Shown here one piece after another: positions 35,056 to 45,222 of a stretch of 64,000 nt of DNA. This stretch comes from Luteolibacter flavescens (lineage in GTDB: Bacteria; Verrucomicrobiota; Verrucomicrobiia; Verrucomicrobiales; Akkermansiaceae). The stretch lies in assembly GCF_025950085.1 (NCBI RefSeq), contig NZ_JAPDDS010000001.1, forward strand, positions 62,001-126,000, in the 5' to 3' direction. The notes below the pieces were generated by a model that worked only from the letters and a program-made list of their open reading frames with translations, did not search any database and was not told the origin of the DNA. Position 1 is the first letter of the stretch; each line of letters starts with the position of its first letter. The translations under genes and the position numbers were made by a program.

Positions 35056-36231
35056 AGATCATCTGGAAGGCGAAGATGATCGCCGACAGTGCAAGGCCTT
35101 CACAGAAAGAGGCTTGGCCATAGAGGCCGAGTCCGAAGGGCATGAAGACCGCATTCGCGATGATCGACTGGAGCAGGTAGTTCGTCAGCGACATCCTGCC
35201 GACACAGCGCAGGCTCTTCATAAGATCCGAGGCCGCAATGCGGGTGTGCAGTCGTGCGAAGCCCGCCATGTATCCCCAGGCAAGCATCCAGTTCCCCACG
35301 AGGATGGCGAGATAGGCGAAGATCGAGGCGTCCCGGCTGATCGGTTCCGGGCCTCGGAAGATGATCAAGGCGATGATGGTGATGACCAGCGCGACAAGAA
35401 AGGCGATGACGAAGCCTCGGCCCACCTTGAAGCCAGGGCTCAGCCAATCCAGAAAGCGGCCTGATTTACCGGTCGCCAATCCCGTGACAAAGAAGAGGAA
35501 CGCATAGGAGAAGTCGCTCAGGTAAGCCGTCACCCAGACCATTTTCCACTCCTGGATGCGGAGCTGAATGACGCCGGGCAGTGAGGCTTGCCGATATCCC
35601 TCAATCCAAAGCTCGATGGACTCCCGGTCCGCGTAAACGGCACCGCTCTCGTGGAAGGCCAACGTCAGGATGACGTGGGCGGCAATGGAGATCAGGGCGA
35701 TCGCAAGGACGACGCCCGCAAGCGTGCGGGCTCTCCATCCGAGCAGGATGGGGGAGAGCAATCCGAAGATCCCGTAGACCGCGAGTATGTCACCGGGCCA
35801 CAGCAGGATCCCGTGGATCACCCCGGCAGCGAGGAGCAGGACCATCCGCCAGCGAATGAACGGGCCGAAGGCGAGTCCTCGTGACGCAGCCCGTTTCTCC
35901 TGAAGCGCGAGACCGACGCCGAAGAGGAAGGCGAAGATGCTCATGAACTTCCCGGAGACGAGCCAAAGAAGCACGGTTTCCGCGACTTCATTCCAAGGCC
36001 CCGGATGATGGAAGTCCTCGGAAGGATAGAGAAAGGAGACGAGCGGGAACTTGAATCCCGACATGTTTGCAAGCAGCACGCCAAAGAGCGCGAAACCGCG
36101 GAGTGCATCTAACAGGACAATCCTGTCCTCCGTCCCGACCGGTCGGAAGGAAGCTTCGTCACTTGAAAGCGGGAAGCCCGGGGGAGGGATGGGAGAGGTT
36201 TCCACCCGGGCCGCAGCCTCCGATGGTTCTG

Positions 36232-36235
<4 letters not shown>
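34979..36235 (-). CDS. DUF418 / YeiB-like membrane protein
   Basis: A 418-residue integral membrane protein. The conserved start RIVLLDALRGFALFGVLLAN is the YeiB/DUF418 hallmark (acyltransferase-3-like fold), then about ten helices and the family's C-terminal block including FSRWWLSRHNSGPAEYLWRAL. The function of the family is not established; transport or acyl transfer has been proposed. GTG start at 36235 overlaps the nuoF stop as GTGA, so it is translated from the nuo transcript even though it is not a Complex I subunit. An N-terminal soluble extension of about 40 residues precedes the first helix. Confidence 0.85.
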
Positions 36236-37638
<1,403 letters not shown>

Positions 37639-37668
37639 GGGAAGTGCCGAGTGATCAGGGAAAGGGTA

Positions 37669-38256
37669 TCAGTGAGAAGAGTGGCCGTCGGCGTATTGGT
37701 CGAGCAAGCCCTGGGCCTTCTCCGCGGTGACGGCCTCGTGGAAATCGTCATTCACCAGGCAGACCGGAGCAGTGCCGCAGGAAGCGAGGCACTCGGCGAA
37801 CTCCACCGACCACTTGCCGCAGGGCGATACGGTCACGGGATGATGGTGGGCATCGGCGTGCGAGCGGTCGATGCCAGTCAGTTCGCAGAGTTTCTCCATC
37901 AACTCGTGCGAGCCGCCCATCGCGCAGGAAAGCGTGCGGCAGACGCGGAAGTGGACCTTGCCCGGAGCCGACTGGCGGAAGCCGGGGTAGAAGGTCACGA
38001 CTTCCAGCACCTTCACAGGCTGGATCGCCAGACGCTCGGCGACCCATTCGATCGCCTCCGCGGAAATGAAGCCGTGATGGTGCTGGATGAAGTGGAGCAG
38101 CGGCAGGACTGCCGAGCGCTTCTGATCCTCGGGAAACTGGGCGAGGCGCTGGTCCGCCTCGGCTTCAAGCGCCGCCGTCGGCACGAAAGGCGGGTAGAAC
38201 TTCGAGCCGGGCGTCTCCGGCGAGGCGACGTTTTCTGCGAGGATCGAGGCGGACAT
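37669..38256 (-). CDS. nuoE: NADH-quinone oxidoreductase subunit E
   Basis: A 195-residue 2Fe-2S subunit of the NADH-oxidising arm. The thioredoxin-like fold includes AVLPLLHFIQHHHGFISAEA and VVTFYPGFRQSAPG. The cluster cysteines are in CRTLSCAMGG and in SPCGK ... ECLASCGTAP. It lies directly upstream of nuoF. The C-terminal EAVTAEKAQGLLDQY segment is normal for the family. Confidence 0.95.
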   Translation of the reverse strand: MSASILAENVASPETPGSKFYPPFVPTAALEAEADQRLAQFPEDQKRSAVLPLLHFIQHHHGFISAEAIEWVAERLAIQPVKVLEVVTFYPGFRQSAPGKVHFRVCRTLSCAMGGSHELMEKLCELTGIDRSHADAHHHPVTVSPCGKWSVEFAECLASCGTAPVCLVNDDFHEAVTAEKAQGLLDQYADGHSSH

Positions 38257-38286
38257 GTTGGAAATGGGACGTCGGGAGACTGGCTG

Positions 38287-38997
38287 TCACTCCTTCAGGA
38301 GCGTTTCGAGGTGGTTCATGACCACGTGGGGGCCCTTGTATTCTTTGCCCTCGTAGCTGGACTTGAGGATCTTTCCTTCCAAGTCGGTCAGCACCAGGTT
38401 CGGAATGCCGCCGCCGGGATGAGCGACCGACTTCTTGAATTTCTCGGTCTTCGAGAGCTTCAGGTGAGGCCAGCTCATCTTCTTCTCGACGGCATAGCCT
38501 TCCATGGCGTCCTCATCGGCGTCGCTGGTGACCAGCACGATTTCAAAGGTGTCGTTGCCCGGCTTGTTCTTTTCGTAGAACTCGACGAGCGATGGAGTGA
38601 ACTTCTGGCACGGGCCGCACCAAGAGGCAGTGTAGTAGAAGAGATAATACTTCGTCGGCTTCGCCGTGAGTTCATACTTCTTCAGGGACTTGCCCTCCAG
38701 CTTCACCAGGTTGCCGTCGAGGTCCTTGTCAAAGACGCTCGGCTTGGCCTCTCCCGCGGGTGCAGCGGCGGGCTTCCATTCCTCCAGACGCTTCTGGTCT
38801 GCGTCGGCGAGGTCGGAGAGCTTCAGCGTCACGGACTTGCCGTTGCGCATCTTGAATTCACCGGCTTTCTCGCCACCGGTCTCGGTGACTTTCACCAAGT
38901 CAAGTTCGGCGGTCTTGCCGTCCTTGTTGGTCCACTTTTCGAATCCGGCGAAGGAAACACCGGCCATCAGGATGCTGAGGAGGATCGTCTTTTTCAT
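38287..38997 (-). CDS. Secreted thioredoxin-like protein with SHD1-like N-terminus
   Basis: A 236-residue exported protein (signal MKKTILLSILMAGVSFA). Residues about 20-75 resemble the SHD1 beta-barrel often found in PVC proteins (KWTNKDGKTAELDLV, GKSVTLKLSDLADADQKRL). The rest is a nucleoredoxin-like thioredoxin domain with FYYTASWCGPCQKFTPSLVE, the active CxxC of a disulfide reductase. It stands between nuoD and nuoE, 17 and 30 bp from each, so it is probably cotranscribed. It could support maturation of an exported redox protein; a direct role in Complex I is unlikely because it is exported. Confidence 0.85.
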   Translation of the reverse strand: MKKTILLSILMAGVSFAGFEKWTNKDGKTAELDLVKVTETGGEKAGEFKMRNGKSVTLKLSDLADADQKRLEEWKPAAAPAGEAKPSVFDKDLDGNLVKLEGKSLKKYELTAKPTKYYLFYYTASWCGPCQKFTPSLVEFYEKNKPGNDTFEIVLVTSDADEDAMEGYAVEKKMSWPHLKLSKTEKFKKSVAHPGGGIPNLVLTDLEGKILKSSYEGKEYKGPHVVMNHLETLLKE

Positions 38998-39014
38998 AAC
39001 GAATCACTTATACG

Positions 39015-40262
39015 TCAGCGATCACATTCGCCCATCACGAAATCGAGCGAACCGAGCACGGCCGGGACGTCAGATATCATGTGGCCGGGCAGCAGCACGG
39101 AGAGCGGGGAAAGATTGCAGAAGGAGGGGCTGCGGATTTTCAGGCGATGCGGCACGCCTCCACCCGTGGAGTGGATGTAGAAGCCCAGCTCGCCCTTCGG
39201 GTTTTCCGCGCCGAAATAGACCTCGCCTGGAGGCGCGTCGATGCCCTGCGTGGCCACGATGAAGTGGTGGATCAGCTCCTCCATCGACATCAGCACCTTC
39301 TCCTTGTTCGGCAGGATGCTTTTCGAGTCGGCCAGGTTCACCGGGCCCTCTGGCATGGTGTCGAGCACCTGGCGGCAGATCTTCACCGACTGGCGCAGCT
39401 CTTCCATCCGCACCTGGTAGCGGGCGTAGCAGTCGCCCTCGTCCGCCACGATCACGTCGAAGTCATACTTCTCGTAGCCGAGGTAGGGGCGGTCCTTGCG
39501 CAGGTCGCGGGGCACGCCGGAGGCGCGGAGATTCGGGCCGGTGAGGCCCCAGGCGATCGCGGACTCCTTCGAGATGATCCCGATGTCGCACATGCGGTCG
39601 CGGTAGATCTTGTTCTTGTCCAGGAGCTTGGAGACTTCCTCGATGGTCGCCTCGCACTCGGTCAGGAACTTGCGGACGGACTGCTCGAAGCCCGGAGGCA
39701 TGTCGCGGAGCTGGCCGCCGACGCGAGTGTAGGAGGTCGTGAAACGCGCCCCGGTGAGCTGCTCGCAGAGATTGTAGATCTTCTCCCGCTCCGTGAAGGT
39801 GTAGAGGAAAACGGTCATCGCACCCACGTCCATGGCGCAGACGCCGACGCCGAGCAGGTGGGAGGAAATGCGGGCCAGCTCGCAGCACAGCACGCGCAGG
39901 GCCTGGCCACGGGGTGGCAGCTCCCAGCCCATCAGCTTCTCCACGGCGCAGGCGTAGGCGACGTTGTTCGCCAGCGGTGCGAGGTAGTCCAGCCGGTCCG
40001 TGTAGGGCACGAACTGGTTGTAGTGCATGTTTTCCGCGATCTTCTCGTCGCCGCGGTGCAGGAAGCCCACGTCCGGGTCGGCCTTGGTGATGATTTCCCC
40101 GTCCAATTCCAGGATCAGGCGCAGCACGCCGTGCGTCGCGGGGTGGGATGGTCCCATGTTCAGGACCATCTTTTCGCCCATCAAGTCCGTCGTTTCCTCG
40201 TGGTACTCGGCGGCCTTCGTGGCCACGTCGGGGGCTTGGTATTCGGTCGTGGAGCGGCTCAT
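39015..40262 (-). CDS. nuoD: NADH-quinone oxidoreductase subunit D
   Basis: A 415-residue quinone-site subunit. Key segments are MVLNMGPSHPATHGVLRLIL (the His/Ser-Thr loop that lines the quinone pocket), DVGFLHRGDEKIAENMHYNQ, YTDRLDYLAPL and the C-terminal GDVD-like DVPAVLGSLDFVMGECDR. ATG 40262 gives a normal N-terminus; the track-length frame upstream runs through the divergent promoter. First gene of the nuoD-trx-nuoE-nuoF row. nuoA, B and C are not upstream. Confidence 0.96.
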   Translation of the reverse strand: MSRSTTEYQAPDVATKAAEYHEETTDLMGEKMVLNMGPSHPATHGVLRLILELDGEIITKADPDVGFLHRGDEKIAENMHYNQFVPYTDRLDYLAPLANNVAYACAVEKLMGWELPPRGQALRVLCCELARISSHLLGVGVCAMDVGAMTVFLYTFTEREKIYNLCEQLTGARFTTSYTRVGGQLRDMPPGFEQSVRKFLTECEATIEEVSKLLDKNKIYRDRMCDIGIISKESAIAWGLTGPNLRASGVPRDLRKDRPYLGYEKYDFDVIVADEGDCYARYQVRMEELRQSVKICRQVLDTMPEGPVNLADSKSILPNKEKVLMSMEELIHHFIVATQGIDAPPGEVYFGAENPKGELGFYIHSTGGGVPHRLKIRSPSFCNLSPLSVLLPGHMISDVPAVLGSLDFVMGECDR

Positions 40263-40319
40263 TGGGTTATTCCCGGCCCCGGAATCAGGCCCCAAGGAAG
40301 CCCCTCGGGCAAGGCAGTT

Positions 40320-40335
40320 TGTGAAATTTTTCACA
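40320..40335. promoter_or_regulatory. CRP/FNR-superfamily-type operator
   Basis: TGTGA AATTTT TCACA at 40320-40335 is a perfect TGTGA-N6-TCACA palindrome, extended to TTTGTGAAA/TTTCACAAA (40318-40337). It lies between the divergent nuoD (57 bp upstream of its ATG) and the isomerase gene (72 bp upstream of its ATG), so it may act on either. It matches the CRP half-sites; which regulator uses it here is unknown. Confidence 0.5.
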
Positions 40336-40407
40336 AAGTCCGTGGCATGCGGCAAATGCCGACGCGCATGCTTGCCATGGCGGGCTCCCGCGGCGAGCTT
40401 CGACACC

Positions 40408-41289
40408 ATGCAACGTCGCACCTTCTTGCGTTCCGCCGTCGTCTCGTCGCTCGCCCTGACTCCCGCCAGCCAGTTGCTCGCCGCGCTGGCCCCGGATAAC
40501 AAGTACCGCAAGAACATCGGCATCCAGCTTTACACCCTGCGCGATGCGCTCGGAAAAGACACTGCCGGAACCCTGAAGGCCGTCGCGGAAGCGGGCTACA
40601 AGCAGGTCGAAGCCTACGGCTTCCCGAATTGCCAGCCATTGATCGACGGGGCGAAGTCCGCCGGTCTGGTGCTGAATTCCACCCACTTCGAGTGGACCAG
40701 CGTGACGAGCCCGAAGGATGCCTCGATGAGCGACTTCCAGAAAACCCTCGAAAAGGCCAAGGAAGTCGGGCTCAGCCACCTCGTCATCCCTTACCTGCAT
40801 GACGGCGAGCGCAAGACGCTGGATGACTACAAGAAGGTCGCCGCGAACGCGAACAAGGCCGCGGAACTTGCCAAAGCCGCTGGCATCCAACTCGGTTACC
40901 ACAACCACGCTTTTGAATTCCAGCCGAAGGAAGGCGGCAAGACGGGCTACGACGTCTTCATCGAGCAGTTCAGCAAGGACATGAAGTTCGAGATCGATAT
41001 CTTCTGGGTGAAGGTCGCGAACCTCGATCCCGTGGAGCTGATCACTAAGCTTTCCGGTCGTGTTTCCCAGCTTCACCTGAAGGATCTCAAGGACGGGCTC
41101 AAGCTGCCGGAATTCGGTAACCTGCCTCAGGACGCCTTCAAGGAACTCGGCAACGGCATCATCCCGATGGAGCCGATCCTCGCCGCTGCGGAAAAGGCCG
41201 GTGTCGAAAATTGCCACGTCGAGCAGGACCAGTCTCCGGACGCCATGGCCAGCATCAAGCAGAGCATCGCCTATCTGGCGAAGCTCTGA
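40408..41289 (+). CDS. Sugar phosphate isomerase/epimerase-like TIM-barrel protein (exported)
   Basis: A 293-residue xylose-isomerase-like TIM barrel with an N-terminal RR-type signal (MQRRTFLRSAVVSSLALTPA). Barrel segments: IGIQLYTLRDALGKDTAGTL, GYKQVEAYGF, HLVIPYLHDGERKT, QLGYHNHAFEFQPKEGG (with the metal-binding Glu/His), FEIDIFWVKVANLDPVE and SQLHLKDLKDG. The substrate is unknown; many Verrucomicrobia have exported members next to sugar-degradation genes. It is divergent from nuoD and followed 13 bp later by the hydrolase gene. Confidence 0.85.
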   Translation: MQRRTFLRSAVVSSLALTPASQLLAALAPDNKYRKNIGIQLYTLRDALGKDTAGTLKAVAEAGYKQVEAYGFPNCQPLIDGAKSAGLVLNSTHFEWTSVTSPKDASMSDFQKTLEKAKEVGLSHLVIPYLHDGERKTLDDYKKVAANANKAAELAKAAGIQLGYHNHAFEFQPKEGGKTGYDVFIEQFSKDMKFEIDIFWVKVANLDPVELITKLSGRVSQLHLKDLKDGLKLPEFGNLPQDAFKELGNGIIPMEPILAAAEKAGVENCHVEQDQSPDAMASIKQSIAYLAKL

Positions 41290-41302
41290 TACGGCTCCTC
41301 CC

Positions 41303-42181
41303 ATGTGGAGGGCCTTCCTTATCCTCGTCACCATTTCCCTGACCGGCTGCCTGACCCGGCGTGCCGCGGACGTAATGACCGTGCCGCGGCGCGTGCTAGA
41401 GGCCGGTCATTGGGAAAAGGAGACCGCGACGAAGCCGGTGCGCTTTGACGTGGTCGCGGCGGATGGAGTGGTCATCTCTGCTTTGGAGCTACCGGCCGAT
41501 CCTGCCGTGCCGAAGCTCGGCACGGCCTATCTTTTTCACGGCTTCGGGAATACGAAGGAGCAGATGCTCCCCGTCGCCAAGCGCCTGACCGCCGCAGGAT
41601 TCCGCTGCGTCGCGTGGGATTCCCGTGGCCACGGCAAGAGCGGTGGTGAGCGCGCTAGCTACGGAATGCGTGAGGTGGACGACGCGCTGCGGGTGATCAA
41701 GGCGTCCCGAAAGCGGGATCAGCGGCCTCAGGGCAAGGACGTTTTCTGGGGCTACTCGATGGGGGCGGCGGTCGCGCTCCAGACCCTGCCGCGGGACTCG
41801 CGAGCCGAGGCCGCGGTGCTCCTGGCGCCTTTTGCCGATCTATCCCAGATCATGCGTCATCATGCCCGTCAGATCTACAGCGGTGCGATGGTTCCTTTTC
41901 TGCCCTGGGTGCGCTCGGATGTTCGCAGCGCCGCGGGCTTCGATCCCAAGCGGATCAAGCCAATCGAAAGCGTCCACCGCACCGATGCCCGGCTGCTTTT
42001 CATCCACGGTGGACGCGACGGCGTGATCCCGCCCGACCAGTCGGCGCAGCTCCTTTCCGCCTGCGCCGAGGGGCAGGGGAGACGGCTGCTGCTGCCGGAT
42101 CTCGGTCACGGCGATGTGATGTGGAGTCTCCCGGAGCCCGCCTACCGGACTGCCGTCGATTTCCTGATGACGAAGGACTGA
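41303..42181 (+). CDS. Alpha/beta hydrolase lipoprotein
   Basis: A 292-residue lipoprotein (lipobox SLTGC) with an alpha/beta hydrolase fold. LFHGFGNTKEQMLP forms the oxyanion region, AWDSRGHGKSGGE follows, FWGYSMGAAVALQ holds the nucleophilic Ser in GYSMG, and the acid and His are expected in HGGRDGVIPPDQ and DLGHGDV. Probably an esterase or acyl-transfer enzyme in the periplasm. It starts 13 bp after the isomerase gene; the longer upstream frame overlaps that gene and lacks the signal at its start. Confidence 0.85.
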   Translation: MWRAFLILVTISLTGCLTRRAADVMTVPRRVLEAGHWEKETATKPVRFDVVAADGVVISALELPADPAVPKLGTAYLFHGFGNTKEQMLPVAKRLTAAGFRCVAWDSRGHGKSGGERASYGMREVDDALRVIKASRKRDQRPQGKDVFWGYSMGAAVALQTLPRDSRAEAAVLLAPFADLSQIMRHHARQIYSGAMVPFLPWVRSDVRSAAGFDPKRIKPIESVHRTDARLLFIHGGRDGVIPPDQSAQLLSACAEGQGRRLLLPDLGHGDVMWSLPEPAYRTAVDFLMTKD

Positions 42182-42241
42182 CGTGTCACGCCGTCCACGG
42201 GTCTTGCGGAGGGCGGGCAGCCTCGCTAGAACGCCGCCGTC

Positions 42242-42727
42242 ATGTCGATCGACCCGCTTCTCCAGCTCCTCCGCCAACAAGCCCGCTACAGCCATCAGGA
42301 ACTCGCCGAGGTCCTCTCGCTGTCGGAGGAGGAAGTCCGCTCGCGCCTCGCCGAGTGGGAAAAGAACGGCACCATCCTGGGCTATCAGGCGGTCATCAAT
42401 CCCGAGGCCGCAGGCGATGTCGATGTGTCCGCCTTCATCGAGGTGAAGGTCACTCCGGAACGCGGCGGTGGCTTCGACCGCCTCGCCATGCGCATCGCCC
42501 GCTTCGATCAGGTGGTGAGCTGCTACCTCGCCAGCGGCGGATACGACCTGATGGTGGTGGTGGAAGGCAGCGACCTCCGCGAAGTGGCCCGCTTCGTTTC
42601 CGAAAAGCTCAGCACCATGGACGGCGTGATTTCCACGGCCACCCATTTCCGCCTGAAGACCTACAAGGAAAACGGCTTCATCTTCGGCGAGTCCGAGGGT
42701 CCACAGCGCCTTGCGGTGTCGCCTTGA
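42242..42727 (+). CDS. Lrp/AsnC-family transcriptional regulator
   Basis: A 161-residue cytoplasmic regulator with a winged helix (SHQELAEVLSLSEEEVRSRL, about residues 17-36) and a RAM ligand-binding domain (VSAFIEVKVTPERGGGFDRL to YDLMVVVEGSDLREVARFV). The HTH is less basic than in Lrp and the recognition helix has several Glu, so DNA-binding preference may differ. Sixty bp after the hydrolase gene; it could be its own transcript. Confidence 0.85.
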   Translation: MSIDPLLQLLRQQARYSHQELAEVLSLSEEEVRSRLAEWEKNGTILGYQAVINPEAAGDVDVSAFIEVKVTPERGGGFDRLAMRIARFDQVVSCYLASGGYDLMVVVEGSDLREVARFVSEKLSTMDGVISTATHFRLKTYKENGFIFGESEGPQRLAVSP

Positions 42728-42796
42728 GGCGGAAGGTGGGGTGATCCAAGGCCCAAAGCCGGTTCAAGCTTCAGGTCCTTTTCCGAAAAGCGAAAA

Positions 42797-42822
42797 CCCG
42801 CCCGGGACGGATCCCGGACGGG
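42797..42822 (-). terminator. Rho-independent terminator for the LysM gene
   Basis: Stem CCCGCCCGGGA / TCCCGGACGGG with a 4-base loop and one mismatch. On the minus strand it is followed by TTTTCGCTTTT. It lies 50 bp beyond the LysM gene stop, and also downstream of the converging Lrp-like gene. Confidence 0.75.
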
Positions 42823-42871
42823 TGCCATGACCTTTGCGGCCAAAACCCAAGGAAGTCGGAGCCTCGAATTC

Positions 42872-43840
42872 TCAAGGCTGGGCGGGAACGTAGAACTCCG
42901 ACTCCTTTGCAAGGACTGTACTGGGATTCAGGCTGTGGCCGTTCAGGGCATTTAGTTTCGCGGTGGTCGTGCCGTGTGCTGCGGCAAAATCACCGAAACC
43001 GATGGGCTCATTGATGACAATGAGCCGAAGCTTGGGGTTGTTGCCGACCGTTTCGGTGGTCGGCTGTGGCGCAGGAGCGGGTTCGCGGCTGGCCGTATTC
43101 GTCACCGCAGGAGCCTTGGTGGAGGCCGTGGCGGGAGCCGGGGAAGGGGAGGTCTTCGCTTTCGCGGTGGCCGTCGTCTTTTGCGCGGGCTTGCTGCCGC
43201 CGAGATTCAGCGTTTGGCCGGCACGCATTTTGTCCGCCTTGATGTGCGGATTTCCCGCCTGCAGGGCATCGGAGCTCATGCCGTAGTGGCGGGCGATGCT
43301 GTAGAATGTCTCGCCCGCCTTCACGATGTGCGTGCCTCCGCGCGGAGCGGGGGTAGGTGCGGGCGTGGAGGTGGAAGGCGCAGCCGGTGCGGTCTTCTTT
43401 GCGACAGCCGCCGGGGCCTTGTCAGGAAGGAGAAGCTTCTGGCCGGGCTGGATCAGAGAAGGATTCTTCAGCTTGTTCAGCTTCACCAAGGTCGCTGACG
43501 TGGTGCCGTTCCGCTTGGCCACTTTTTCCAAGGTGTCGCCAGGGCGGACCGTAGCGAAGGAGGAAGAGGACGGGCTGGTCGCTGCTGCCGTGGCGGTTTT
43601 CGCCGGGGCAGTGGTGGAAGTCTTTGGCTTGGTCGTGGAGACGGTGACCGGCTTTGCAGTTTCGACCACGGTCTTCGTGGAAACGGAGGCCTGCGACTTG
43701 AGCTGGCTGTTCTCGGTTTCCAATGCCCGGATCTGCCGTTCCATCTCCGCGCACCGGTTCTGGAGAAGCTCCAGCTCGGATTTGGCGTTCGCCAGAGGGG
43801 CGGTGCAGAGCAGTGCGGCGAGGAACGAGGCGGTTCTCAT
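42872..43840 (-). CDS. LysM-domain cell-wall-binding protein
   Basis: A 322-residue exported protein with signal peptide (SFLAALLCTAPLANA), a coiled coil (about 25-55, ELLQNRCAEMERQIRALETE) and Thr/Ala/Lys-rich linkers. Two good LysM domains read VRPGDTLEKVAKRNGTTSAT (about 100-145) and IVKAGETFYSIARHYGMSSD (about 180-225). The last 55 residues hold a third, diverged LysM (IGFGDFAAAHGTTTAKLNAL). LysM domains bind peptidoglycan glycan strands; with no enzyme domain attached it is likely a wall anchor or envelope scaffold. Its stop is followed by a good terminator. Confidence 0.85.
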   Translation of the reverse strand: MRTASFLAALLCTAPLANAKSELELLQNRCAEMERQIRALETENSQLKSQASVSTKTVVETAKPVTVSTTKPKTSTTAPAKTATAAATSPSSSSFATVRPGDTLEKVAKRNGTTSATLVKLNKLKNPSLIQPGQKLLLPDKAPAAVAKKTAPAAPSTSTPAPTPAPRGGTHIVKAGETFYSIARHYGMSSDALQAGNPHIKADKMRAGQTLNLGGSKPAQKTTATAKAKTSPSPAPATASTKAPAVTNTASREPAPAPQPTTETVGNNPKLRLIVINEPIGFGDFAAAHGTTTAKLNALNGHSLNPSTVLAKESEFYVPAQP

Positions 43841-43938
43841 GACGCGTAAGGAATTTCAAAAATTCCGCTCCGCAACAAGAAAAATTTAAGAAACCTTAAT
43901 TGTCAGCCGATAAGTGATTCCAGCTCAGGAACCGGATC

Positions 43939-45138
43939 TCATGAGCCGCTTGCCTTTGGCGCATCCGCCTTCACCGGGGTCTCCGCGGCGATGGGCCGCT
44001 CGATCACTTCCACGGGCGCGCCATTCGGTGCGTAGGGCAGGCGGGTCGTGGCGAGCCATTGGCCGGGCTCCAGGCCTTCCTTGATCACAAGAAGGTCGGC
44101 AGTGGACCACACGGGCTCGATGTTTGTCCGCAGAATAGCGGGCTCTTGGCGATCAACGAGGTAGATGCGGTTCACGCCGCGCATGGTGTAGCGGGGGATG
44201 ACAAAGACGTCATCAAGGATCTTGCCGCGGACGGAGGCTCGGACCGGTTGGCCGATCCGGAGCGGAGGCTTGCCGGAAACGATGCCGAAAGGATCGTCAA
44301 TACGGGCGATTGCAAAGAGTTCTCGGGACGACTCATCCAGCGCTCCCTCGGTGCGGACGATGCGCGCTTCCCACTGCACATTGTTATTTTGGGCAATGGC
44401 GTCCGTCAGAGTCACCGGCACCTCGGGATCGCCGGGGTGTGAGGGGAGATTGACGAATTCAAGCTGGCGTGGAGCGAGCGGCAGGCGGATTTCCGCGAAG
44501 TCAGTTGCAAAGATCTCACCGAGCGGAGTGGAGCCGCCGACCGATTGGCCGAGTCCCACGGCGCGCTGCTGCACGCGTCCATCGAAGGGCGCGCGGATCT
44601 TCGTGCGCTCCAGATCGCGGCGGGCCTGCTCCAGTTCAGCCATGGCCGCATCCACCGAGGCTTTCGCCTCCTTGAGCTGCGGGATACGCAGGACCAGTTC
44701 GGAGGGTTCCTCGTCGTAGCCGAGGTCCTGCCAATTCAGGCGGGCCTGCTTTGCCCGTGCCTCTTCCTGCACCAGAACGGCCTCGGCGCGGGCGACGCCG
44801 GAGTCGGCGGCTGAGACGGCGACCTGGAAATCAGCGGGATCAAGCTCGGCGAGGATCTCGTCCTTTTTGAAAAAAGCCCCGTCCTCGAAACGGTCATGCA
44901 GCTTCACGATCGTCCCGGCGACCTGCGAGGTGACGGTGGTCGTGTAGTGGGCGCGGATGGTGCCCTGGCTTTCGATATTCACCTGAAAGTCCGTGCGCTG
45001 GAGCTCCATGATCTCCGTCTTCATCACCTGCGGCGGCGCGGGATCGGGCTTCGGGGCGTCCGTGGGCTTGCCAAGACGCCAACCGGCAAAGCCGCCGGTG
45101 GCCAGGATGAGAAGGGGAATGAGCAGGCGCAGGAGCAT
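43939..45138 (-). CDS. Efflux periplasmic adaptor (HlyD/MFP family)
   Basis: A 399-residue membrane fusion protein with an N-terminal signal anchor (LLRLLIPLLILATGGFAGW). It has a lipoyl-like half (QGTIRAHYTTTVTSQVAGTI, then after the hairpin TKIRAPFDGRVQQRAVGLGQ), a long alpha-hairpin with VLVQEEARAKQARLNWQDL and KEAKASVDAAMAELEQARRD, and beta-barrel and membrane-proximal domains (KPPLRIGQPVRASVRGKILD). It couples an RND pump to the outer-membrane channel encoded just upstream. No RND pump gene is adjacent. It starts 84 bp after the channel gene and ends 98 bp before the LysM gene. Confidence 0.9.
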   Translation of the reverse strand: MLLRLLIPLLILATGGFAGWRLGKPTDAPKPDPAPPQVMKTEIMELQRTDFQVNIESQGTIRAHYTTTVTSQVAGTIVKLHDRFEDGAFFKKDEILAELDPADFQVAVSAADSGVARAEAVLVQEEARAKQARLNWQDLGYDEEPSELVLRIPQLKEAKASVDAAMAELEQARRDLERTKIRAPFDGRVQQRAVGLGQSVGGSTPLGEIFATDFAEIRLPLAPRQLEFVNLPSHPGDPEVPVTLTDAIAQNNNVQWEARIVRTEGALDESSRELFAIARIDDPFGIVSGKPPLRIGQPVRASVRGKILDDVFVIPRYTMRGVNRIYLVDRQEPAILRTNIEPVWSTADLLVIKEGLEPGQWLATTRLPYAPNGAPVEVIERPIAAETPVKADAPKASGS

Positions 45139-45222
45139 CAGGGAAAAAGCGGCAGGAAGATGGACCGCAAAAACAGGTTTGCCAAATACGAAGCCCGACA
45201 GGGGAATTTGCTCCCGAAATTT

